Positions 53,858 through 64,000 of a stretch of DNA of 64,000 nt are shown here, piece by piece (position 1 is the stretch's first letter; every line of letters begins with the position of its first letter). This DNA is from Quercus robur (taxonomy: Eukaryota > Streptophyta > Magnoliopsida > Fagales > Fagaceae): assembly GCF_932294415.1 (NCBI RefSeq), contig NC_065535.1, positions 85,829,862-85,893,861 on the forward strand, given 5' to 3'. The position numbers and the translations under genes are program-made. The notes under the pieces are model-generated. The model saw nothing but the letters and a program-made list of their open reading frames with translations. It was not told the origin of the DNA and searched no databases.

Positions 53858-56800
53858 TTACAAGCACTGCTTGCTGGTTTCACCTGCATTAATTCTTTCT
53901 AAATTACAATTGGCAAAAATCTTGAAGTGAAATTGATCTTTAACAAGCAAAAAAATATGTTTATCATCAGCTTACCTCTTGCGTTTGCTCTTCAAAACGT
54001 TAGAAGATGATGGGTTAGTATGCCAATTCCTTTTCCTTTGATTAATGAACCAGTTATTTATTTGCTTCAATTGCAAGCCTGTTTCCTGCACCAACCTTGC
54101 TTTGTCTTCCTCCTAAAGACAATATTAACAAGTAAATACGTGCCCGTGGAGCCATTTTCAAAACATTTAGCCAAAATGATAAGAGGAGATTGTGTCAAAC
54201 CTACCGTGGGGTATGGCCACTTAGAATGTGATTGCCACCAAGATTTTAAGAGCGAGGTGGTGTCACCTGGCAGTTTTCCTGCTCTTCTCTTGCGTAGAAT
54301 TTCCTCTCTGATGTCTACAATCTTCTCCTTGTAACCCTGAAAAGCAAGAAGCTTATGAGCTACTTATCTGTTTGGCAATATACTGATATAGTAATGAAGC
54401 GTATGCATTCTTACCTGTTTTAGCTCATGCTTCAATTCTTGCCTTACACGCTCCATCAAGGACCTCTCACTTTCAGTTGGGATGAGAGGACCAAATCCCA
54501 TGCTGTCAGGTCCATCCAGACTTCCATCATACAAGTTGGTGTCACTATCTGCTTGGTCATCTTCGTCATCAGACATTGTAGCACCTGTGCCTTCACCTGG
54601 AGATACACCTGTTCACACATTATCCATATTTGAATTAGCCACTTTAACCTGTTCTAGAATATACAAAAACAAAAAAGGGAGATAGAGTGAAAAACTGGGT
54701 AAGATCTTCATCACTCCATCATCTACTGTATGCCAGAGAAGCTAGAGGTGAAGACCCCAGAGCGAAATCAACCTTTGGGCCATATATTTTCAGGTTGGAA
54801 GTGCAAGAGAGTTTAGGTTCCCCAGATAATAACGATGCTAATAAACATAGTGAGAAAACTAATTTATAACAGAGGGAGCAGGATTGAATAAAAAAGTGAA
54901 TCAGAAGATTCACTAGCAGATAACCCACAATTGAAGAATCCCCAAATAACAAGTATAATATCTTCAAAGTATTTAACCAATTTTCAGTAAAAAATTGTAT
55001 GCTTGCATCCAAATGGACACTGAATTGATAATCACAAGCCTCACCCTAAAACAAAACCCAATCTCGATCCAAAATGAACATAGCAAAATATTGAAGGAAG
55101 ACTATAAAAGTAACCATAATAATAGATATCTCATAAACAAATCTAAAATAAATAAAGGAATGACAATAGTTGAACCTTAATACTCTAGTAAGAATGTAAG
55201 CATCAACTCGTTGAAATCTGTGAAGCTGACATTGAAACAATGGGGATGCTTCCAATCATATGGATCAAGGTCACATAACTAGTTATAAGCGAAGTACAGT
55301 GCTAACTTATTCTTGTCATGACAATAATGACAACAAGGTAATAGATGTTAAGCTAAATTAAACAGAGAGCTCGTATAACAGACCTTTATTAAACAAAAGT
55401 TATACAAATAGTACCCTCTTCCCTTTAAAAGGGGAGGCTGGATTCAGCCTATAGGATAGGGGGAGTTTGGGCTTGGGGAGGGCTAAACTCATTTTGTGGC
55501 TCACTACTGCCAATGAAAAACAGAAGAAATTATTAAAAAAAATCTCAAAATTGAAAGATAAACATATAAAGAATTCTTCCAAACATCTAAAGCCAATTGG
55601 GATGTGATATTTCTTTGCATATGGATACATTTGCCAATCCAAAGTTCCTCATCATATAAAGAAAGAGCAGAACAATATGATCAAGTGTAACAGACATGAT
55701 AGAAGGCAGGTCCATTTGTCTTACCATTATAGTTCATATACTAAATATTGGGAGTATTAGTCAACAAATATAAAAATTTGGAAACTAAATAAAAACTTTA
55801 ACAAGATGTAGCAAATTTTGTACAAGCATATATACACTAACGTCTCAGTTTTCTTTCTACCATCTAAGACATGAGACATCAAGCCATATCAGATAAGGGG
55901 AGGGGGGTTGAGGTTGTTAGTTACCTGTTAAGCTTTGTAGAGACTGCTCAAGCTCCCAACAAGCCATTACTGCTTCCATGGCATGACCGCGGACATGTTG
56001 TTGCAATTGTTCTTTAAAGGAACAGAGCAATAGAACATAATGTGTCTACATCAGAAGGAACAAAGAAAAAGAGAGAAAAGAAAAAAGGAAATTCAGATGA
56101 AAAAAAACCAATCACCATACTGGATATGTTTAAGTTCAATAAAATCACTAAAAGCATGGGTAACGAGATAGTAGTGGATCCATAGAAAAAGAACTTTGCA
56201 TTTTACCACATCCCAAAACTTCACTTTACCATTAATCACAGTGATGATTTTAGCAATTGTTATCCATTTAATTATGGTATTTTATTTCAAGTTGTACTTG
56301 GATAAATATAGACCAAAATATCAATTAATTTGATTTGAGTCCTAGAATAGGTCGATCTTGTGTTATCCATCTAAGGGGGCGGCAATGAATACAATAATAA
56401 ACTGGTGGAAGTACATAAGGCAAATAAGACTTTCAAGAGTGATTAGAAGAAGGCCATTTGTTGCACTTACTAGTAACATAAAATTTAAGACAGTCATTCT
56501 TTGGCTGGTCAGTAAGGCCAAGGTTTCCATGTCAAAAGTCAATATAATTTAAAGTATTATCCTATTCCCATATTGGAAGGAATAACATCTGAAACCAACT
56601 TAGTTTTTTTGGAAAATATATTAGTTTTAATTGATGCTTAGTCATTCCATTATGTATCATCACTTTTATAAGCTTGTCTCTTTGGTTTTGCGTGTCATAG
56701 TTTTGGCTTTGTCTGAGGACCTTAACATCATAACTGTATACACTCTTACTTAAGGAATAAGGATAGCACACAAGAAATTGAGGAATCCAAAAGAGATTAA

Positions 56801-58094
56801 ATAGACATCATTTTCAAAGTTTTCAATAGAAATTGCTCTTCTAAGCATCAATTCCTTGAAAAATGACATGCCTTTTTATGGTCGTGTTATCAATAAGGAT
56901 AAACTTGAGCTTCAAAAATATCTAAAAATTTTAAAAGATTACTTCTCAAAAAAATTAATTTAAGGATATAATTTTCCTTAGAATAAAGTTCCTCCAACTG
57001 ATTACGTGGTGACTCTATAAGTATCCACATGTACTTTTAAGTTTTAATCACTCAAAATAATTTAATAAGTCATCAAATTAAAATATACCTTGATGGTTTG
57101 GAGAAGATTTCTCCGACCTAGAACTTTGTCTTTCATTTAAGAGCCCAAAAGAGAAAAAAGAATAAATATAATTATAAGATTGACATCCATTGCAGCATAG
57201 ATTCATCCAGCTCAAGTCACCTTCACACAGGTGCTAATTGAGGAAATGGACATCTACATCAACAAAATAAGTAACTAAACTAGCAAAACTATTATGGTGG
57301 TGCTTCATGACAGATCATATTTGGACAAGATATATAGCAAGGAGGACCGAGTCATGAATGACCCAAAACAAGTGGAAAGAGATTCTTCAAAGCACTCCAA
57401 ACTTAAAGTTACAATTATTATTGTACTCAGAACAGCATGATTCCTCCCTCTGATGCCACTTCTGCATTCATTCTGATTCGCATCACAACCCAAAAGTTTG
57501 GTACTACCCATCTAATATTTAATTTATTTACTTTCAACTTTCTAAAATCATACAAGATTTTTTTGTCTAAAAATAAAATAAAATAAAGAGAGAAAACTGA
57601 CACATAATCCTTTAATTGTCTGAATAAGGACAATGCCAACAGGGCTCTCTGTCTCACTCTCTACCATTCCCAATACCCATCTCAAATTGGATGGACTTTT
57701 ATTATGTTAATAAACAATTAACAACACCACCCAGAAAAATATAATAAAAAAAACAAGGCTTCGAATTTTGATTTCAACACATATAATCAATTTCCAAAAA
57801 CAACTAAAATGGAAAAAAAAAAAAAATCAAATTTTTATGCACTTAAATCAACCCCAAATCAAAATATGAATTTATCTACGGTAACTACGAAACCTTAATC
57901 TCAAAATTGTTTTAGTCATCTAAAAATCCTCAACAAATTAGTCGAGGTTGATTATAAATATTCTTTCCGACGATTATATTTTATCTGAAATCATACTCTT
58001 GTTATATTTTTTATTACAAAATTTTAAAAAACTCAATCCACAAACCATTAACATAAAAAAGGACTAACATAGAAACCAAGACAACACTAAACCT

Positions 58095-58133
<39 letters not shown>

Positions 58134-58779
58134 AAAGAAGTCAACTTTTTTCAATACAGCAATTACCTAGAAGAGAGTAACTAAACAAATAACTAACAAA
58201 AAAAAAAACCGAACTAACCATAAACTGATCGAGCTCTTTCTGGTCCACCGCGCCGTTGCCGAGCACCGAGTACTTCGCCACCACGCGCTGCGACTGTTCG
58301 AGCTGTGCGTCGATCTTCGGCAGCTGGTCCACCGGCGTGGCGATCCTCAGACACGCCACGTGTGCCGATAAGAGCTGCTCGTACAGTGGGTGCGTCACTA
58401 TATCCCCTTTATACTTCGCACTCTCCCACTCCCACCTCTCTTCTCTTTCACAATCTTCACTCTCCGTCCGGTTCCGATCGCCGCCGCCACCACCACGGTG
58501 GTTCGTGCTCCCCGCATGTACGTCGTCGTTTCCGTCGTGAAGCACCGAAGAAGAAGAATTGTTGTTGTTATTATTACTGCTCTGTTGCCGCAAAATCGCG
58601 TTGCTAAGCCATGTGGGTGCCCCGGATCCTCCTCCGCCGGATGACACGTCGACAACGGCGCCGGACAACCGTTGCTGCTGCTGATGCTGGTGGTGGTGGT
58701 GGTGGTGGTGTTGTTGTTGGTGGTGGTGGTGGTGGTCAGTGAAAGACTCGAAAGACATTTCGTGATCGTGAAACGCCAT
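53858..58779 (-). CDS. class II KNOX (KNAT3/4/5-like) TALE homeobox transcription factor
   Basis: Six exons on the minus strand: 58779-58219, 56045-55925, 54608-54415, 54336-54205, 54112-53976 and 53894-53858, all with GT-AG borders and consistent phases; 1182 nt, 393 aa. The N-terminus is His/Gln-rich, with Gly, Asn and Ser runs. KNOX1 ([20 protein letters not shown]) ends exon 1. KNOX2 ([20 protein letters not shown]) is exon 2. Exon 3 carries the acidic [20 protein letters not shown] linker and [23 protein letters not shown] ([20 protein letters not shown]) spans exons 3-4. The TALE homeodomain follows, with [11 protein letters not shown] in exon 5. The tail [11 protein letters not shown] is short. 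Class II KNOX proteins act in the nucleus with BELL partners in differentiation, secondary wall and ABA responses. The last exon border is the least sure. Confidence 0.95.
58096..58129. repeat. (CA)n microsatellite in KNOX intron 1
   Basis: About 17 CA units followed by an A run, about 90 bases downstream (in gene direction) of the exon 1 donor. Confidence 0.95.
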
Positions 58780-58826
58780 TTATAGTTTCAGTTTTATGTG
58801 TATTAGTAAAGAGTAGAAGTGTGTGT

Positions 58827-58835
58827 ATTTATATA
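58827..58835 (-). promoter_or_regulatory. candidate TATA box of the KNOX gene
   Basis: TATATAAAT on the minus strand, about 50 bases before the ATG. This would give a very short leader, so a longer 5' UTR starting further upstream is equally possible. CT-rich repeats ((CTTT)n at about 58914-58935) lie just beyond. Confidence 0.4.
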
Positions 58836-59826
58836 AGAAAACGTGGTTTGGAGTTGCGGGTTAAAGAGGTCATGGGTGGTGGTTGAAACTTGAAGGAGCT
58901 GCTGTCTGTTTAAGAAAGAAAGAAAGAAAGAAAGGTTTGGAAAAGAGCTTTTGAGGGGGGGGTGGGGGGTGAAGACTTTTCGAGGATGAGATCGATTGAC
59001 ACGAGGGATGATCAGACGGTGGAGAGTGATTGGGAAACGTGGCGGGGATTGTGGTGTGTGATGCGATGTTATTGGAGATTGTGTAATGAGACAAAGATTG
59101 ATCATTTTATTTGTTTTTGATTGATGGTCTACGTGACATGGGGGATGAGCCATATATGAGATGAGAGAGTTTTTTTTTATGACAAGTTTTACACTTTTTA
59201 CACTTTTCGACATCACATTTTTACAACATGTTTTTGGGTTATCTTGACAGGTGTTTTTTAGGGTAATAAATAATATATTATGTTTGGAAAAACTTTTGAC
59301 ATCACATGAAATATATAAAAAAATGGATCTAGTCCACGTATTAAACAATTTATTTTTAGAAATATTTTTTCAAAAATTAAAGAAGTTTTAAATATTTTTT
59401 CAATTTTTAAGAAATGTTATCCAAAAATGATTAATTATTGTGTACTTTTAGGGCACATATTAACAAAATTCATAAAAAATTATCAAAAAAAAAATTAATT
59501 GTTTTATTATTTTCTCGTAAAATGTTTTTAAAAATAGTTATTAAATCAATGTCTTTAGGACATCTACTAACATTTTCTCTTTTCTTTATAGAAAGCTTCA
59601 ATTTATGGCATCCACTTCTATAATTATGTTCTTTATCATCAAACTAAGATACCGATTGATTTTTTTGGTGTAGACATGAATTAAATCTCAAATCTCTTAT
59701 TCAACCAACATTTTTACAATACCTTCATAACAAATTATAGGTGAAAAGTTGTTATTAGTTTTAATTTGAATCTATCACTAAAATTATTTTTTTACTTACT
59801 TAGTAACAATTAATAACAATTTACCA
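58836..59826. other. KNOX promoter region and AT-rich DNA
   Basis: 58840-59100 is of mixed composition and is probably the proximal promoter and leader. A C-rich/G-rich stretch (GAGGGGGGGGTGGGGGG) lies at 58951-58967. Beyond 59160 the DNA is AT-rich with no supported gene. Confidence 0.4.
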
Positions 59827-59832
59827 TTATCA

Positions 59833-59990
59833 CCGTGCACCCTTAGTGCGATGGTCACTGAACAAATATAAATGCTTATGTGGTGCGGGGGATAAGAGTC
59901 ACTGAACATATACATTTAAATTATATTAGAGTAGAATTTTTATCTTATATAAAAAAAATATTAATAATAATAATAATTTATTGCTTATAA
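59833..59990 (+). mobile_element. degraded tRNA-derived SINE
   Basis: CACCCTTAGTGCGATGGTCAC contains an A-box-like TTAGTGCGATGG. AATATAAATGCTTATGTGGT and ATTAGAGTAGAATTTTTATC follow in the order I remember for a dispersed SINE of this plant group, with the expected B-box part (GGTTCAA) missing. The 3' end runs into A and (AAT)n. No target duplication was found. A 27-base duplication (ATTTTATTATTTATTGTAAA...) follows. Confidence 0.5.
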
Positions 59991-62330
59991 TTTTATTATT
60001 TATTGTAAAAGTGACAATTTTATTATTTATTGTAAAAGTGACGTGAAAATGTTTATGTTGGTGTTGTTTTTATTTTTACTGTAGGTTTCGTAATTGATAA
60101 GGAAACCGTCGTCCTTTGGGCGTTTCCCAATTCCTTTCTACAGTTTAGAGAACGAAGTCTTTTCCTTTTCACTTGTTGTTGTTGTTGTTGCTTGTTGGGA
60201 GTGTGAGTGGTTACTACCATCTTAATTAACAAGTACTTTTCCTTCTAGATTATAGCTCATCCTTGAATCGACCCATCAACATGAGTTTTATTTATTTATT
60301 CTTAGAACAAAATAATATTATCTAAATAGGCAAACAAATTAGGTGGTACTCGCGGATCCTCAACATCTAGGATAGAATGTTTCCAGTATTCCCTAGACTT
60401 AAATTGACCCATTCTCTCTCAATGCTATATTAATCAAGTGACTCTTTCTCATATACTTTTTAAGCAAATTCTTAATTATGAATCCAATTTGCTTGTACTT
60501 CCAATTATCTATCTTAATATTTTTTTTTTCCAACTGTACTCATTTTATGAACATGAACATGTTTCTCAACAACCCTACACTCAATATTGTAGAGCATAAC
60601 TAATTTTATAGCAATCTTGTAAAAATTTTCATTTTAATTTAATAAGTTTATGATCACATAATACTTTTGATGTGCTTCTCGATTTCTTTCATCCACATAT
60701 TTTTATACTACTATGCACATCCTATTCATTATTTTTATTTTTATAAATAATTGAATCTTAATATAACTTCTCTCTTTATTGTCTCTTAAGAATTAAATTT
60801 TATACTCATTTCAAACGTTAACTCATGTTTAATTAATTCCATCCATTAAAATTATATAATTTACAAAAAGCATTTACTAATGGATCACATCATGAAACAA
60901 ATATCTTGCATCACAAAATCAAAGGTTACTTGTTTGAACAATCTCATCGAAGAGTTGCTTGTTCTATTTGAAGACAATAATTTATTATTACACAAATTGT
61001 ATCATTGGAAGGAAGTGGATTGGTGATGTTGCTGTAACTTGTAACTTTGAAATATCGATCGATGTCTATTGTCACAATAATCGACGACGACAGTACTGTG
61101 GAGACAACTGTACAGATCCAATAACTCTCGATCTCAATATATCTTTTTTTTTATATATATATATATAATAATAATGAGTGTTGATATTTTTAGTCGACGT
61201 TGACGCCGACAGCAACTTCGACCTCGACGCCCCGTACGTAAGCCACTTGTCCTGCCCAAGTTTCATGGACCACTTGGGACTTCGCGCCCATTGATCAGCA
61301 AATCGTAATTTTACAACTGTCAAGGTCACAGCCTAAAACGAAGGGACCACTCTATACCTAGTTTCTTTCTGCCACAGAGCACGACGACAGAGTCATAGAC
61401 TACAGGTAACGGCGGCTGAAGTCACGGTCACAGACAGAGTGAGTGAGTGAGTGAGGTATTAGAGAGAGAAAGATCACGCGCGCGCCTGTTGGTGGTCCCC
61501 ACGTATAATAAAGCCGAAAGTGCGTTTGGGTGTAGGGGAAGGGGGGAGAGTCGGTGGTCCCCAGTCGGAGTAGACTGACTAGTCCGGGGGACCCCATTTT
61601 TGAGCTACTGTTGCATGATTTTTGTTGTACCGACACGTGTTTTGACGTACAAATGGTCCCCTTAATGCTACTTTCTCTGTCTTGCCGTTACCCTCACGGC
61701 AGTTTCTAATTTATCTCTCATGACTCATCAATCATCATTAGGCGCTTTAGGCAAACAACATTTTTACTTTTTTTTTTTTTTTTTTTTTTAATTTAATAAA
61801 CGTGAGGATAGAATTTGGATTGTAAAACAACCACGTTGGACTAAATAGAAAAAGTAGGCGTGGCAGGATAAAATTGTTTTAGTAACATTATTTGTATTTT
61901 TTGAAAATATGTGTTAGTAAAAAAAAGTGTAAAAATACATATATTATTATTTAAATATTGAAAATTGTTGCTCAAAACACCTTATTAAACAGCTTCTAAA
62001 ATGCTTAAATTTAGCTTGATCTTGAACACGTTAGAATGTTTAAAAGTTTAAGATCGGTCTTGCTTAACTTGATTCATTTGTCAAGTTGAGTTAGAGCTCA
62101 AAATCCAATACAAGTAGTATATTAATTCTAATCAAGTTTATATTAAATCCATTTGGTTTGAATTTGTAGTCTCAAATCTCAACTATCAATTAATCAAAAG
62201 TTTAGTATAATATGAGTTTATTTATCAATTTTGTATCAAACTTATTACCAAACTCATTAACAAGCCTAGGCTCAATTTTTTTTTTCTTAATTTTTATTGA
62301 TCCTTATTGTTCACAAACTTGTTTATGAAC
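59991..62330. other. intergenic DNA with a GC-richer island
   Basis: No supported gene. 61190-61640 is richer in G+C and CpG than its surroundings, including CGCGCGCGCC at 61475-61484 and a (GAGT)n run at 61439-61453. It could be promoter or untranslated exon DNA, but no start codon leads into a credible frame. A T run of about 23 lies at 61767-61789. Confidence 0.4.
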
Positions 62331-63440
62331 AATTTTTTTCACTTGACTTTGAATCATCTATTAAATAAACCTAAGACTAAAATTCAAACTTGGTTTGTTT
62401 ATAGACAAATAAACATTAATACACTTTTTATCTAAACAAGCTCATTCATTTACCGCCTTAAATACGAAAATAAATAAAAAAATTTACAACCTTTTTTTTT
62501 AAAGATTAGTAAGGTTGTATATCAGACTTGTGAATGATACAATAATGTCAATAATAAATCTAGAAGTTATATTAGTTTAATTAAAATGTACAAACACTTT
62601 TTAAGATTTGGGTCAGTTGCAAAAACACACTCCTAAGGTTTCATTTCTTCATTATTACTCCATGAGGTTTTTATATCTAATGAATTAACTTTTGGGACTA
62701 ACTTTTGTTAGCTTTTACAAATAATAAAAAATAAAAATAAAAAATCATGCAACCATATTAATAAGAAGACTCACTAACTGATTTGTGTCACTGGTCACAT
62801 ATCAATCATGTGATTTTTTTCATCCATAAAAGCCAACTAAAATTAGTCCTAAGTGTCAATTTAGTGGATATTAAAATCTCAAGGAGTTCATAAAGGAAGG
62901 ATTGAAACCCCCTAGGTGTTTTTGCAATTGATCCAAGCCCCATGGGATGTTTTTGCATTTAGGCAATAATTATAAATTACTACTTTAATAAATTTTTATT
63001 ATTTTTGAAAATATGAGAAAAATATTCTATACATAACTTTGTTTTTAAGTATGCTTGTACTGAGGGTTTTTTTCCCCTCACCATTATTGTTTGTACCTAT
63101 AAATTCCTCACTGGATGTGTCCTAGTGTATTAATAAGAAGTTCATAGTAAACTCAATATGGAAATGGAGAAACAAGACGTCTAAATTCTATTCCATTTAC
63201 AAACTTCATAACTCATTTAATTAAGTAATATTCTTTATATTTGATGTTTATTTGATAGAGCTTATAAAATTCAGCTTATTTGACTTATTAGGTTTTTTTA
63301 TATATATTTTTTTAATTTCTATGTTATAGTTTATTCAAAATTCATTAATTAAACGGCTTGTACATGAACCCTATTTTTAGGACTTAAAATTTGAAGAAAA
63401 AAAAATAATAATAAGGCGAATATGCCACATAATTTAAGTT
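62330..63440 (+). repeat. segmental duplication B'
   Basis: Partner of 49305-50512, without the MITE at 49613-49905. The match ends at GGCGAATATGCCACATAAT, followed here by unrelated DNA and there by duplication A'. Confidence 0.85.
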
Positions 63441-63463
63441 ATACTGAATAGACATTTAAGAAA

Positions 63464-63767
63464 AAAAACTAAAGTACCATTTTGGTTTCTAAACTTTATC
63501 AAGAGTTTGTTTTTCTTTTCTAAACTATGAAAAAGTTCGTTTTTTTGTTTCTAAATTATTGAAAATGTTTCACTTCTATCCTTAAACTTTAAAAATGATA
63601 TATTTTTATCCCTAAGCTATTGAAAAAAAGCTCCTTTTTTGTCTCTAAACTATTGAATATTTTTTAAAAAAATCTTTACAAAGTTTAGGGATGAAAAAAG
63701 AATTTTTAAAGTTTAAGGACAAAAAAGAAAAATGTTCAAGTTTAGTAACCAAAATAATATTTTACCC
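63464..63767. mobile_element. fold-back MITE
   Basis: The left end AAGTACCATTTTGGTTTCTA and the right end TAACCAAAATAATATTTTAC are inverted relatives. Inner repeats TTTCTAAACTATTGAAAA on the left are mirrored by TTTAGGGATGAAAAAAGAAT-type DNA on the right. No coding frame and no clear target duplication. Confidence 0.6.
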
Positions 63768-64000
63768 TAAGAAAAAAGTTTAGTTTCAAACCTATTTAGA
63801 GCTATCTTGCTCTAACTTACTATGTGGTAATTAAAGAGGCCATTAGTATGTAGTTTTAGTTGTGTGACTTTTTAATTAATCATGTGATTTATTTAAATAA
63901 TACATATAAATAGTCTTATAAACCTCCACATATTGATTTGAAAAAGATAATTTCAAACATTTTTGGATCCAATCTTTTTTTGACACTTAATAAACTAACT

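Noticed and set aside
58256..58655. Plus- and minus-strand frames overlapping KNOX exon 1
   Set aside because: They are shadows in other frames of the GC-rich first exon; only the minus frame starting at 58779 gives KNOX1 and joins to the other exons.
61400..61636. 78-aa minus-strand frame in the GC-rich island
   Set aside because: No recognisable domain, a simple-repeat segment inside it (SLTHS from GAGT repeats), and no splice or promoter context. Kept only as a composition feature.
1..64000. tRNA, rRNA or CRISPR arrays
   Set aside because: No tRNA cloverleaf with a good B box, no rRNA blocks, and no spacer-type arrays were found. The arrays present are direct tandem repeats without unique spacers, in a plant nuclear context.

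Overview
This is eukaryotic plant DNA: about two-thirds A+T, GT-AG introns, (AT)n microsatellites, and dense LTR, LINE and MITE content. The protein-coding genes are of eudicot type. The style of the repeats suggests a woody eudicot, and my best guess is the oak/chestnut/beech order; that guess rests on recollection of repeat families and was not tested.

Only two conventional single-copy genes are visible. The last three exons of a B4-type RAF-like protein kinase (PB1-RAF, RAF35-like) occupy 198-826 (+). A complete six-exon class II KNOX homeobox gene (KNAT3/4/5-like, 393 aa by my splice model) occupies 58779-53858 (-). Between them lies a tandem family of an uncharacterised plant protein with conserved GPKWKTF and FQYDPxSYALNFD motifs: copy 1 at 4528-4989, a doubly deleted copy 2 at 14591-14953 with a broken fragment behind it (15022-15210), and copy 3 at 31380-31835. 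Copies 1 and 3 keep a matching promoter block with two CAMTA-type sites. Each copy is followed at a distance by a related flanking repeat (11705-13100, 17940-18520, 34130-35030), so the three look like whole duplicated units pushed apart by transposons.

The rest is mobile DNA. Two LTR retrotransposons lie on the minus strand and share the same type of primer-binding site. 22550-28350 is young, has a perfect AGTAT target duplication, and carries no gag-pol. Instead it holds two related short antisense (+) units and two homogenised tandem arrays (71 and about 81 bp periods). 35569-45555 is an older Ty3/gypsy element (Tat-like) with decayed gag, protease, RT, RNase H and integrase, plus a spliced antisense gene with its own TATA box. 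There is also a clean solo LTR (12072-12782, TSD ATTGG), a probable larger solo LTR (6587-10236) holding a PIF/Harbinger-like MITE, two hAT-like elements with 8-bp target duplications (1694-2555, 15600-16236), three LINE fragments, a Copia RT fragment, a degraded SINE, and a (TA)n-flanked MITE family with a large inverted pair (29896-30680).

The right part (47.5-51.7 kb and 62.3-63.4 kb) is a mosaic of local duplications. One of these preserves both the filled and the empty site of a LINE insertion. Splice sites, LTR ends and TSDs were read by eye; no similarity search was possible.
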